This document shows, in pieces, positions 1 through 14,005 of a stretch of 64,000 nt of DNA; positions within the stretch are counted from its first letter, which is position 1; each line of letters starts with the position of its first letter. The translations under genes and the position numbers were made by a program. This DNA is from Hofstenia miamia. Its lineage: Eukaryota > Xenacoelomorpha > Acoela. Under the pieces are notes generated by a model that was not told the DNA's origin, searched no databases, and worked only from the letters and a program-made list of their open reading frames with translations. The stretch covers positions 1,040,017-1,104,016 of the forward strand of contig SCFE01000043.1 of NCBI GenBank assembly GCA_004352715.1, given 5' to 3'.

Positions 1-54
1 ACTTAAAACAAGTTTTTAAAAACGAACAAAATTTTGAGTGGTGTCCATAGCAAT

Positions 55-410
55 TCCGGACTATTACGGTATACAAATGCTTCATTTGGTTTGCCCTAGT
101 GGAGTGGTTATTTTTTGGGGCGACATATAATTCCGTGGAACACTCCTAAATATCAACGGGTCGCTATAATTGCTTTCATTGGGAGACTATGCAATGTGTT
201 GATGCCATCGGTTATTCCGGTTTTCTTCACGATTTTATTAATGAAAGTTGGGATGTTGATACTAATATTCCGGTTTTAAACTAGAGTCTGTTATTTGTAA
301 ATTCTTTGCAAGGAAAGCCATCTCCGTTGCAGAAGCGATTGGCAATAGACATATCTTATATAAAAGAAAGCATGAACAATTGTGAATTGTCTCCTGCATA
401 AATATGATGC
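55..410 (+). pseudogene. Copia-type RNase H remnant
   Basis: Three reading frames together give the RNase H end of a Ty1/Copia polyprotein. YTNASFG followed by a tryptophan and glycine-rich stretch lies at about 67-120, MQCVDAIGYSGFLHDFI at about 190-240, and LQKRLAIDISYIKESM at about 325-380. The order and the family motifs (Y-x-DASFG, then KRLxIDI-xx-IKE) match Copia RNase H. Several frameshifts and a TAG show it is dead. The rest of the polyprotein would lie upstream of the window or is lost. The family call rests on motif recognition only. Confidence 0.6.
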
Positions 411-3400
411 ATTTACAAAGTAGAATAGCTCTTCCTTAGATAGATTTTTGCTTTCATTAACAATAGGTCAAATGACTTTTAAGCATTTTTTGCTTGCCTC
501 ATTCTTCGTTCAGCGTACATATACTTCCAATAATGTTGATAATCGCATTGAATTTGCTATTTGTCGAAATTTTGTTTTCAATCCATTAATTTTCGCAATT
601 GAAACATCAGATTGATATTTACTCTCAAGGAGTAAGCGCTGTTCTAATGTTAATCCGTAAAAAGGGGAATGTCATAATTATGACAAGGTAAACATCGCAT
701 CGGGACCTCAACAAGGATAGGAACTTAGGTTAAAGGATTAGTACAAAAAACAGGTCCCGCAAGGCGATAGCTGCAACATATATTCGAATAAGTAGGAATT
801 CTATTTCAGAATAAATGTTTTGGAAATAAATATTGTGCTTTTAAAACATCCTAAACTTGAAAAAATACAATTATTTACAGGAACGCATTCTTCTTAAAAT
901 ATCAAAATTAAATAGTCGTCCCGCAAATGCACAAAATGAAAAAAGAACAAAAATAAGTATTAAAATTTTCAAAATGTAATAAATTGAGAGTAATCATTGA
1001 ATTAAATATTCGAAAAAGTTTACAAAACTAGAGATCAAGGTTTATTATATTCTATTAATTTTTTCTTAAAATTAAAACGTAGTTAAAATATTGTAAGCGA
1101 AGTAAGGCGAATTCCTTAAATGTATACATACATACAAAAATGGACTTGGCCATGGCGAGTCTACAATTCGAGTTAAATCAATGCAACAAAAAACAATTAA
1201 TAAAAAAATTGGTAGAAAAGAGTATGCAAACAAATGTGTATGATATGTTTGTTTGAACAAACAGTAAATTTTAAATTTATTTACGTGACAAAAAGCACAA
1301 TTTTTTCAAATAGGACCTTGAAAAATCCCTTCCCATCACTTTATATATATATATATATATATATAATGTTTCGATGCTTAATGGTTATGAACGAATTTGT
1401 TCCAACTGCACTATATTTTCCAGAGGTTTTCTTGAGCCAACGATGCGTAATTACAGATTAATAGATTTCACCAACTTATGATGTATTTCATTAGCACAAG
1501 TTACAAAAACACTAAATTTCAATTCACAGGAATGCTCCAAGAAATGCTTAATTAAGCATTAAATTACAACCAAGTAAAGCGCTTAATCAATATTCATCGG
1601 TTAATTAGGAAAATATCTAGCAATATTCACTTAATTCAAATTTAGCAAATTGAGCATCCCCTGCAATTCCAAAATTAATCCTTGATTCCACGAACATTCT
1701 GGTCTTTAAATAACTAAAGTAGAAATATTTAAATTAATCTACAAAACGCCATGTTGTAAAATACAAAAAATTTTGGAAAATGTTTTAAGTACGCAAATAA
1801 TGAGAAATCGGTCTAACACATGTGTGCACATTCTTCGAATATGTTTTTATTGGAAGATTTTCGCGTTTGATACAGAAAATAATTTAAAAAATACCAATAA
1901 GTGTTGCAATAAACGGCAGTCACACTTCATTGCAAATTGTCTACGTAGCCTTTAGTTTTCAAAAATTTCTTAACAGAAATCTATTATGCTCTGTGCAAAC
2001 GCAAAAGGATGTTCGAAATTGTAGAACTTCAATCCGCTTTCACAAGTCGTTAATCAACCGTCCCAAGAGAGGATCGACTAACATACATCAAAGCAGCTGA
2101 TAGTACTGACAGCAACATTTGATAATAAGATATGCCAATCCAAGTAAACAAATGAATCTCCTTATGAAAATAATTGTTTCATTCTAAATGCACAGTCTGG
2201 GTGCAGAGATGCGAATATTTCCTAATATATCATTGCAGTAACAGCAATTTTGTAACTACAAAACAATAGATTACTACTTGTAAGTTAGTTGACTAGTGGC
2301 CATAATGGATTAAACTTAATGGAGTATGAAGTGGGGTATTTCTTGTCTTGAGAATTTAAAAAATATTTCAGAAATTCAATTCATTAATACCTTACAAAAA
2401 CTTTGAAAATCTAAAGCTTAAAAATACAAAGTCGTGAAAATTTATCGTTATTACCACATATTCATTATGAAAAACAATAAAGTAATCCTGGAGATATTTA
2501 TCAATTAAAATATAAAAAACTACCAAGCCACTTCAAATATTGTAAGATGTTGTGTAAAATCTACAAAGTGGATGTAATTGCAAATATATCACCACAAATT
2601 AGCGATGATTCTTATATCCCCTTTCTGCATTGACTGAAAAATTATCTAAAAAGAGTTTAAGAGTCTAGAAAAAACTGCTACATGTCAACTGTAAAACTGT
2701 AACGGCAGGCAATGTAAAACTACCTTTGCGTCTTGCAACAACAAATAGCATAAATTTAGAAATGTTAATTAACTACTGTTTTTACCGCCACTAATTAATT
2801 GATGCACATGTCGGCACGTTTACAAAAACTAGATATACATGTCAACAGTGCAATTAAAACAATTTGAAATCCATGTAAATAAAACAACATAACACTTTTA
2901 TGGCGAAAATGGTACTAACGATCGTCTGAGATCTTTCCTTTTTATGTTGGTAAGTTGTCTGAAATTTTAATTAAATGAAATGCTCCTGTTCATTTTGTGG
3001 ATAATTAATAAAACGACACTTGCTTTCGGTAAGTTTCCGTATATATACCAAACTAAACTACTACTACTACTAATACCATTAATAAGTATACAGAGGTGGT
3101 AAATTCCTATGAAAAGAAAAATATTGACTTTTTGAACACATGAATCAAGATAAAAAAATTAACTTGATATTTTTTGGCTGTATCAACTAACGCAACGGAC
3201 AAATTTGGCAATACTTCAGAGCGAAATTCATTTATGTGAAAATATAAGTAATTGTAATTGCAACCTCCCACTTATAGAAATAAAAATAATTACAGTTGTT
3301 GCTTCTGACCAAAACTGTTGGAGAATACTACATGTAAATAATTTTGTTTGCATAGAAAATACTCCTTCTTCCACCTTCGGATGTAAATATTACATTCTAT

Positions 3401-3616
3401 TAAGAAATGATTTTAACAAAGTTTATTCCCACTAATTGAATCAATAATTAGCCAAAATAACTATTTGCAATTTACAACGTGATATACCAGTAATTGCATA
3501 TGCTAATGTCAGGTAAACATGAATTTAAAATATTCAGAGGTTACAAATTGTTTCAAGCACACGTTGCAATTTTTAAGACAAATAGGTTCAATTAAGGCCA
3601 AATTTAGAAATTTTTG
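411..3616. other. AT-rich intergenic DNA, no gene seen
   Basis: About 3.2 kb of AT-rich sequence with only short random open frames. It includes a (TA)n run at 1342-1366. I see no splice-flanked coding segment, RNA gene or transposon end that I can support. Confidence 0.6.
1342..1366. repeat. (TA)n microsatellite
   Basis: Uninterrupted TA dinucleotide run of about 12 units. Confidence 0.95.
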
Positions 3617-4740
3617 AATTTTACACTAAAAAACGCAATGTAGAAACAATATAATAACACAATGTAGAAACAATATGATAACACCGTGTAGAAAGTAAAT
3701 AGTTGATTCTGAAAAAGTCACTAATAATTTTTATGCACGCCATTATTGCCCAAACATGCAGCAATGCGATTTGACATTGACCCGACCAGTTTTCTACAAT
3801 AATCATCAGTAATCTCTGTGCACCATACCACTTTAATTTGCTCCTTCAGATCGTCGAGCGATCTGCATTCGCACTTCCTCAGACAGTTTTTGATGTGATG
3901 CCAGCAATTTTCTATGATGTTAAGGGAATTTCCCGGCCAGTTCTCAAGCAGTTGAAAGTCTTGTGATGCAATCCACTGTTTCACAACTTTGGCGCTGTGG
4001 CAAGGAGCACCATCTTGTTGTAGTACAGATGTTCCGTGAAGCTGAACAAACATGGGAACTTTCTCCTGAATTATTTTGAGGTGGGCCTTGGCTGTGACTG
4101 TCTCGTTGTGACGAACAAAATGCAGAGCAGCACATCCATTCGCAGTTATAGCACCCCAAATCATCACAGAAGGTGCTGAGCGGACAGTTTGTTGCGTGTA
4201 ACGTGTATTGAATCTTTGGTTTCTTGGTCGTCACTAAACATTAATTGATGCCGCATCTCAGGGTTGTAGTGTTGGTATTGCCTGCAGAAGCGCAACCGGT
4301 CTCGAATGTTCTTTGAAGAAAACCGGGGTTTGGCTGCCGGTTTGCACGATGAAAGGTCAAATGTAGTATTCAATCGACGGTAATGGTGCGTGTTGATACA
4401 TTCTGCACTACCGCACCTAGATTTGCTTTAGAAGATGAAGAGAATGGTTGATTAACGACGTAACGGTGAATGAGACTGTCAGTCTGAGGGGTTGTCACTT
4501 TTGGTCGTCCAGACCGCTTGCAAGAGGAAAAATTTTGCAGTTGCTGATAACGAGTAACACTTCTGGATACCGAAGATACTGACACGTTCATTCTAACAAC
4601 TATAGCGCGATAATTGTACACCTCCTCGTACAAGATATGAATTTGAGCACGCTTTGTTGGTGAGATTTCACTACCACGGACCATATTTCAAATAATAATG
4701 ATAGTGCTTTTTCAGTGAAAATGTATTGTGTGTAAATCTA
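3617..4740 (-). mobile_element. Tc1/mariner-type DNA transposon, broken
   Basis: The minus strand carries a Tc1-like transposase (4684 to 3721) in three overlapping frames. Sequence on both sides may hold the ends. A small tandem array of a unit like ACACAATGTAGAAACAATAT lies at about 3630-3690. The outer sequences share only short words such as TTTACAC, so I cannot define terminal inverted repeats or a TA duplication with certainty. The element sits just downstream of the last PITP exon on the same strand. Confidence 0.75.
3721..4684 (-). pseudogene. Tc1-like transposase, frameshifted
   Basis: The protein starts at an ATG at 4684 with a helix-turn-helix DNA-binding half (VRGSEISPTKRAQI, then SVSSVSRSVTRYQ, then the GRPK hook). 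It is frameshifted near 4370 and again near 4167. The catalytic half has the first acidic residue in LMFSDDQ, the second in QQDGAPCHSA, and the final glutamate in NIIENCW. The usual PDLN turn before that glutamate reads NSLN, which looks like a two-codon deletion and changes the D-to-E spacing. With two frameshifts and this deletion the element should not encode active transposase. The Tc1/mariner assignment is secure; the subfamily is not. Confidence 0.88.
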
Positions 4741-4856
4741 AAGTTGTATTAATTTGATTGGCTAAATTAATCTGTTGTAAATTCTAAGAAAAAATTACGA
4801 ATTCCAGGAATTTTACAAAGTTTCCAAGAAATAGCATAAAACACGCTTTAGACAGG

Positions 4857-5109
4857 TTACTGTTCCCAAACTTTTGGCCAATCTTGAAAAACTTTGACAA
4901 ACGTATTTGTTAGCAGAAAGTGTCTATGTGGATCGGAATACGCGGGAATGGCTATCTTATCGGCTCTTTGTTTTACGAGAATAAATTGAATGGTGTTGCC
5001 TAACTGAGCATGATCAGCGAAAGGATCATCCCGGAACTCCACCCAATTTATGGTAATCAATTCAATTAAGTTTGGTAGATTCATGAAGTCGCACCAGCTC
5101 ATAGACAGC
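4857..5109 (-). other. Alternative reading frame of the PITP last exon
   Basis: An open frame of about 84 codons (LSMSWCDFMN to WPKVWEQ) overlaps the last PITP exon in another frame. It would be joined in frame if the splice acceptor were CAAG at 5110 instead of the stronger ACAG at 5113. The first choice gives a longer, unrecognised tail; the second gives a 16-residue tail of normal PITP length. The longer frame has no family resemblance that I recognise. Confidence 0.3.
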
Positions 5110-8100
5110 TTGCTGTAAAAACAAAAAAAGAGAAATGTTTGTCAACCGCACTGTCGCGTTAAATCATGCAATTAAATGGCCCCCAAGATTCACTGATTTA
5201 ACACCGTGCGATAATTTCTTATGAGGATATCTAAAGAATAAAGTTTATTCTACTCCAAGGCAAAGCATCAAGCAGTTAAGAGGAAAATCACCAGTTAATC
5301 AAAAAAGTAGTTCAATCAATGCGATCAAAGGCGTGTTTGGAAAGAAATGGAAGACATGTGGAAGGAAACGGTGCTTAGAAAATTAAAAAATGCATTTGTA
5401 TTACCTATATGAAGAGGTGTTTAAAATGGATTTAAATATATTTGTTGATATTAAACTTCGAAGTTTCATTATTTTACTTCCTTGCGCAAACATAATTTTG
5501 ATAGCCTTCACTAAACCCATTAGTGCATCAATATCAAAATGGGAATTTAATGAAGTTTCCACAATCGACAGATAAAATAGTTGCTAAATAAAACATTTTT
5601 TGCAGGACCAAAAAATCTCCAGTAGTTTTTGAAGTATACAAATTCAAAGTACGGTAAACTTTTTATTGCGACACTATATATATATATATATAATGCAAAT
5701 ATTTCTAGAATTCGAGATTTCTTTTACTGAGCAACCATGTATTAAACATCAGGTCGTTAGTAAATACTGGGAAACCCAAAATAGTATGTTATTCAGATAT
5801 TTGTTAAACAATTTTGCGAGTGAAAGAGGAGTGGAAGCATTTTCTTTCTCCAAAACAAGTGAAGCGTAATTTTGGATTATTAGGGTTTGGAGAAACGATT
5901 ATCAAAATCCGTTCGTTTCCCATTTTGATATGAGAACTGTCCCTATTGGTTGATACTTGCAAATTTAAGAGATAACATTAACAAATAGTGACAATTCAAG
6001 TATAAAAACTGGACCACTGATGTCATTTTTGAACGAAATTGGAATATATTATTATTATAGAAATCCACTGCATTTTTAATTAAAGTCGACAGGGACGACA
6101 AGCGCACGTGTTCTGTGCATCAATTCTATTATAAAGCAAACATCAAGAAATATGACAGTAACCACTTTTGCATAAAAAATACAATCTGTTGACATTTTCA
6201 AGGTCAAAACGATTAGTGAGTTTAATGGGAATTTCAAAGAATAAACTGCAGATACTTAACATCATATTGTTACTTTACTGAGAATTTGACTGGTTTTAGT
6301 TATAAGGGAAAAATCAACATGCATTTTAAATACGTTCTTTATATTAAGCGAAACAGATCTCGCATATATCTTTCACCAACAATGGGGTTATCATATCGCG
6401 CAAAGCTAAAACTGCAAGGATTAAAGGCCAAAGTAATTAAAATATGTGTATATATTCAGGTAAATTGTGCACCAAAACCACTTATATAATCAAATGGTAT
6501 AGAAATTTGAAAACTAAAAAGATCCCTAAATTTATCAAAATAAAAATTGTAAAAAATTATTTTTTTAGAAATATACCTGCTCTAGTTCTAGTTTTATGCG
6601 CTCTTCCCGTTCTTCGATTTCATCAAGCGATACATCATACCACTGATCACACAATGAGAACATGAGACGATAAAATACTTCGAACATACGCGTAGTTGAC
6701 TAAATTAAATACCTAATATTAATTATTTTGAAGTAGACAATATGAAAAAATAAAGTATGCAAAAAATAAGAAACGTTGAAAAGTTGATCTTTAATAAAAC
6801 AAAGTTTAGCTTCAAAATAGTAATTGAATTTGGAATTTATATTTTTTATAAAAACATCTGGAAAACAAATCGCTTTAAAAAGCTATAAATGAAACCACAA
6901 AATATACCTCAAATATTGTGTTTTTTAGAAGTCCCACACCGGGAATAGTACATCGCACTGTGTATAATTTGTAGACCCAAATGAGAGGTTGAATCGCTTC
7001 AATGGAGCCTTTTTGAAAATGACCTCGCCCTGCTTTCTGTGAATAAATCTTTAATGGATCAGTCTTCTCATTGTAATCCTAAGTAATACAACAAATTAAT
7101 AAAACGTTTATATACAAAAAACTGTAAAAATTTTCTTAAAATAAACTTCTCTACATGCTCGAAAACGAATCATTGCACACATTTGAAATGAGCACACCAC
7201 CTTGCACTTGTTAAACACTTGGAGAAGAGGATATTTAGCATTATCAGAAATCCTAGTCTTTCAAAACAATATGCAATTGCCGAGGTTATTGTTGAGCAAC
7301 ACATCGTCAAAGGGGATTACGACAAACAATAACAGAAACAGATTTTCTTCGAGGTTTTATGGGAAATTACCAAAACAAAGTTATTTGCTAGAGTAATAGC
7401 CATAAAGCTTAAAAACAGTGGCGGAAATAAGCTAGTGGGCGGCTAATTTTTGACGTCGTATCTGTACAATAAAGAATAGCCCGCCCGCAAAACGTTTGGC
7501 CTGCCGCTGCAGTTTTATACAGCCCGCAACTCGACAGTACAAATCTATATCCACATGCATAATCATTCAGGTTAGCCATAACAGTTAGAAGATTATTCCT
7601 GAACCAATCATAATAAGAAATCAATTAGAGCAATTCAGAATATTTCATACTTAGCCTATCACATTGCTCGTTATAATTAATTATGCAACAAAACGTGTAC
7701 CCTTTGTACTGAAAGCTTAAACAAAGTCAAAGAAGAAAAAGAAAATCTAGTTGAATTGATGATAAATGTAATAAAGGGTCGTATTTGTTTAGGCCCGCCC
7801 GGGCACGCGGGTGCGGCCAGCCCGCNAGATTTTCTTCGAGGTTTTATGGGAAATTACCAAAACAAAGTTATTTGCTAGAGTAATAGCCATAAAGCTTAAA
7901 AACAGTGGCGGAAATAAGCTAGTGGGCGGCTAATTTTTGACGTCGTATCTGTACAATAAAGAATAGCCCGCCCGCAAAACGTTTGGCCTGCCGCTGCAGT
8001 TTTATACAGCCCGCAACTCGACAGTACAAATCTATATCCACATGCATAATCATTCAGGTTAGCCATAACAGTTAGAAGATTATTCCTGAACCAATCATAA

Positions 8101-11100
8101 TAAGAAATCAATTAGAGCAATTCAGAATATTTCATACTTAGCCTATCACATTGCTCGTTATAATTAATTATGCAACAAAACGTGTACCCTTTGTACTGAA
8201 AGCTTAAACAAAGTCAAAGAAGAAAAAGAAAATCTAGTTGAATTGATGATAAATGTAATAAAGGGTCGTATTTGTTTAGGCCCGCCCGGGCACGCGGGTG
8301 CGGCCAGCCCGCAAAACTATACTGAGGGCTTCACTTTTTGAAATAATAAATCACTTCTCTAAATATTAGACACACTTTCATTGAACAACTGGTCCCCTTC
8401 AGTAACTACTCCGCACATTACAAATGCAACTGAAAACTGCAGCACAATGAAACTTACACTCTCTTTAGAGTAAGAACAACAGGGCTGCCGTGGATCGAAT
8501 ATTTTTCGATCTATATCCAATCCAATCCACAAAAATGGAAATGGGTCGGTCCTTAAAGGATCCATATTCACCAGGAAATTTAAAACACACATGTATTTCT
8601 TGACTTCCTTTGAACACTTTAAGGTAATTTTATGCAATAAATTAATAATAATAATATTTTGATTATCATACCGAAATATAATTAGCTCTCATGGTATAAT
8701 ATTGTCAGAATTATACAAAAAAATTATTATGAGTAAATTTTCATTGTTTACTTTAAGCTATTTTATAATGAATGAATTTATCTGTTAGCCTTTATTTTTG
8801 ATCAAAAATTATCAATGGCTGGCTATCCATAAAACAATTATTCTGAACCATGTTCAGTGGATATCCATGGATCGGATCAATACATAGCTGGATCCATATC
8901 TATGGCAATCCTGAAGAGCAAAGATGATGATCAAGACGAGGGAAAGGCGATATATAATTTGAGTGAATTTGCTGGCATGGGATCCTTCAGCAATGCATCA
9001 AAATGGCTTGGTTGTGTGCCCCACAATCTACAGCTTGTAATTGGAGACGGCATGAAGTAAATTCACCACAAATTGCAAGGCTAGATAAGAAGTCGTTTAC
9101 GTTTTCGAAAAGAGTGTCCAAGCGAATACAATAACTCACCTAAGTACGATGGAGCTCACTCTACGAAGTCTGACTTTATCATTACTTTGTCAAGTAGAGG
9201 ACATCAATGAGTCGTTGAACACTACAACAAATAGTGACTTGGAGATATCAACCGTGGATAAATAACCTTAAAATGATATGCGACGTGTTGGTTTAGTTTC
9301 AACAGTGAACAACACCTGCTGACGGAAGATAAGCATGTAATTCACAAAGCAATTCCAGTTGTACAAATGCTTTGAAAGACCATAATTTCGGGCAAATCTC
9401 CTGAAGCTTTTGGTTAATCCTAGTTCACATTAAAAGAGGATCACTAACACAACGGAATGAGACAATATTTCTTCATGATATAAGCCTTAACAACGAAGTT
9501 AGTCTGAAAATTTATGAAGCACTAATACGTAATCTTAGGTGACACTTCTTAACAAGAGGTCATCGAAGTAACAGAAGAAAATGACAATGTGAAACCAGCG
9601 AATAAGAAACAATGTCTGTTCAAACTTGCGCAACAAAATTATCCGATCCGAAAACTGATGATATGATATCATCGATATCGACTAATGATTTTGTTGATTC
9701 ATTTTTATCAAATTGCTTTTTTTAGTGCAGCCAGAAAAACGAACTCCTTCATATACTTAAAATAGAGCCAGCTTGAGAAGCGACTTTTCAAACAAAGTGT
9801 ACGAAATTGGGCACTCGAAGATGCTTGCCTAGCACGATTTACGGGTACGGGTAGGTCTGGGAAAAGAATAAAATTATCAGGAAAACTCTTAAAAAATACT
9901 GAAAGAATACATTTTAAAATTAAAAAGCATTTACAGAAACACTATTGGCAATTTGTCCTTGAACGCTTAACGGAAAACTGAATTAAATTTTTACACTTTT
10001 AATACAAAATTAAATTACGAATTAAAGATTCATATATCCCTACGATAGAATTCTACTCAAACAACATGCTGAAACACTAGCACTTTGGGAGGATGAGGTA
10101 ACTTTTGATGAGTAGTGCAAAAAAGGCTATTTAAACATTGAAGTACTCTATGGCTATTACATTTACGGATATTGGCTTTAATAAGATGTGTCGATAGAGT
10201 TAGTAAAATTAGCTTATCCTCGTAACAATAGCTTAGAGATATTAATAAATTAGTTGTTACTTGAACATACGAGTATTCAGACGGGCACAAGTAAAACTTT
10301 TGCGGGTACTGGCGGGAGGATATACCTTTCGTTAGGTACACATATCAGAAATAACTTACTCCTATATATATATAATGGTGATCAAATAGAACTGCTTGGT
10401 AATTGCAGTGTTCGCGTGAACTATTCTAGTTTCATGCAAATCAGAACAGTGAATATATTACTATATGCATTGTGCTAAGAATTACCTTTGAATGAATATC
10501 TGAAGTGAAATCTATGTACCTAATTTCACGCCTTTTCAAACATTCTTCACTGAGATCAAATGCCTAAAAATGCTTCATGACTATCAATCATAAAAACAAT
10601 TTTAAGTGATCACTTCAATGCAAAAATTACAATTTTTTTAATTAGAAAATTTCAAGCAATTGCAATAATGAAATCCGATGCTTAAAACAGAAGTTGATAT
10701 GATTGCATTGAAGGTCACAAACATTCTTTTTCAAAGTTAGAAATTTGTATAAAAATATTCATTTGATGAAAAAGAAAATTTATTAATTGGAACTTTAAAT
10801 GGTTTTGAGACTTAAAGAACAAATCTCTTTCAGAAAGAGTTGAATTTACCGTACTAATTATAAATGTTGTAATGATGAGGAAACTGCACTTAGGCCTCAA
10901 ATATTAAATAAGAAAACTATTTTCGAAATATAGAATTTAAATAGAAAAATTTTCTAAACAAATATTTGCATTTGCTATAAGTCTAATATTTCACAGTGAC
11001 TACTAAATTATCGCACAGAACTGATTCAATAAGAGTTCTATAGAACAAACGTTTTATGGTTTCCAGAGATCCTGGATATTTGCTGCTTTCCTCATTGCAA

Positions 11101-12050
11101 TCCTTTTGTATAGCAAAAATCATAAATTTCCCATTTTATTAAGATTGGAACTTTTGCTCAGTTACTACAGAACTTCAAAGCATTTGGCGAATTTTTCAGC
11201 TTTTTGGATTTGGCAGGAAGGCATTGTGCGCAGAACTCAAATAGGCAACCTATCCAAAACACTTCCAAATCCTAAGGCTGCAACAGGTTTTAAAAATATA
11301 GAGACAAGTAGCTTTATCAGTAATTCATTAACCTTATATGGTCATTTGTAACAGATCTGCAAAGTTTCAGGTTTTCATGTTTTATGCAACACGCAAATAT
11401 CAGCATTATCAAATCCGCTAGGTTTAAATTTTGTTTTTCAATATTGGAAACAGTGTGCACGCTTCATTGCATTCAAACCTCATCTTGTTTCTGTCTCAGA
11501 CGTGTTCTTGGCAGGGACACTACCGCAGCTTTGTCAGCATGCCTCATAATGCCACCAATGGTCAGATGTTGCAGATCTGCTACACTTAAAAAACCGGAAG
11601 TTGAAAATTTTTTTTGCTAGAAATGAATTGAAAGCGTAAATCAAACACAGTTTTCACCGATACAAAGCCAAAAAAGTTTTGTACGAAATATTAATTAGGA
11701 CCATATAGGGTTAAGAACGATTATATATATAAAGATTTCTCAAATATAATACATAACATACATGTAGTTGAAGAACACGCTTTACTAACTACCACTTGGT
11801 TATCCACAAAAACCAAAAACATGTAAATGATTTTTGAAGAAAGAATTTTATTTTGGAATTTGAGTATGTTTAAATAGTTTTTCAAAAAAGATCTCGTGAT
11901 AATGCCAACCTAGAAAATACAAAAACGTACATTATCCGTTTGTTCTGAGCACTGCTTGGATTCCAAAGTTATTTTGAACGTCTTTTCACCGATGACATCA
12001 GTAGTTAAGCTCTAAATGCATTGAAGGATATACTAAAAATTGCACCAACC

Positions 12051-12091
<41 letters not shown>

Positions 12092-13969
12092 ATTGTAAGG
12101 AAAGACACATAAAAAAGAAAATAATATTAAAGAAAGGTATTTTGAACATCTCTTAAAAGGAAAAGTGATGAGTTAATAAAAATGACTCTCGTGCAATAGA
12201 TTTCCTCAGTGAATACGGCAAACTATTCACATTATCACTGTTCTTTTAGAATGAATGTGCAAATAAAGTACGCTCAAAAACTGTGTTGAAAAATATATTA
12301 TTCACTGCATACTTTTAAGAAAACCTGTTCATATTTGTCTGTCAATACATTAATTTCAATTAAAATTCATAACTTTAAATTTTTCTCACAACTTAGAACA
12401 TATCTGCATGCATGTAAACTATAGTTAACTACACTGCAAGCAATTTTCGTCAAAAAACTATTTGAAAAATAATTTTTTATAAAATACAAGAGTTCCAAAA
12501 CACAATTGGGGTACATAGCGATATTTTCTCTACTCGCAGAAACTACTGCCATAAATCGCTTTGGGAAGCCCAACACCAGATTTCTTACTTCTCCAATTTA
12601 GAGGTCATTCACAATTTTTATTAAGGCGTTTTTGTGCTCATCATTTGAAGAAAATGAAAAATTGCCGTGACAATAAAATTCCACATACATTATCAAATAC
12701 CTTTGCAATTCAAAAAATGTTCAAGTTGATTCTTTTTCATAAACTAATTATGAATCATGCACATGATAATGACAAATTTCATTATTTTATGCAAAGATAA
12801 ATAAATGTTGAAGAAAAGGGATGCAGCGAAATCCAATGACTTCTCTGTATGTTAGGCTGTTTAGCTTGTACTACCATTGTAGCTAATGCCAGCATAAATA
12901 ATGATGCCATTACTAAAAACTTTTTTACATATCATCCTCGGAAACAGTCAGATCTCAAGCACAATCGTTTCTCATTCACAAATAGACTGGATTTCAGACA
13001 TACATAAATCCTACCATATGCTACCTATAATAGTCACTTGATCAGCAATATATCTAGGTTGGCTGCGCACTTCAAGGAAACTAATTTACTTATGGGAAAA
13101 CCCAGAACTGACAGGCCAAGATTGAAAGGAAGTGAATGAACAAATTGCCAAGAAACGTACATTCAGAGTTCGTCCAACATATGATAATGTACGTTCTAGT
13201 GAAAACCTACATTATCGACTGCAACTGGATGAAAAGCCAATTTCTACAAATAAAGAACACAAACTATCATTCATTTTATGCGGGTAGGTTATTGCCATTT
13301 TTAAAATAGAATTCAATCAATTCTTTGCAGCGTTATCATAAAAATATGTGGAAAGTTTAAAAAAGAAAACCATGTCTATTGACTAAAATGTTAAATATAA
13401 AGCTAACTATATAAAACCTAACTGTACCCATTTAAATTTTAACATTAGTTTCATATACTAAACGTGTTTTCTATAAGATTAACACTAAAATAGGGAATAT
13501 TTAACTAAAGTACATGTGGTGAATGCATTACTCAATTAAAATATTTAAAACTACAGGGAAAGTGGAGCTTTGTGGAACGCCATAGACATACCGTTATTTC
13601 CTATTACTAGCAACAGGATTTGGGAATAACTGAAGTACCTTGAAGGAAATCACCAAATCAAAACTGAAAAAGGCGTCATAAATTAAAGGTGGGATGAACT
13701 ATATAAGGAAAATGCAACACTGACCAACTGTTCCTTCAACTGAGCAGTGAAGCACAAAAATGATCCTCTAGAACCCATCAACAATAACTATATATGTATG
13801 CAGTAAGAGTTACAACAAATCTTTATATTTTATCAAAAAATTTAAATATTGCAATTTAGAAAACTGGGATTTGCTGAATTGGCGTACTTTTGATATAGGT
13901 TAGCTAAGATATGTGTCTACCATTTAACTAAACCTAATAATTTTATATAATTAATATTCTAAATTGCAA

Positions 13970-14005
<36 letters not shown>

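Noticed and set aside
7409-8111. Two identical 71-codon minus-strand frames as a gene duplication
   Set aside because: They are the same sequence on both sides of a single N and show no protein family features.
11480-11592. Minus-strand exon-like segment (IGGIMRHADKAAVVSLPR)
   Set aside because: It has splice-like borders and an open frame, but breaks PITP phase and sequence, and no family was recognised.
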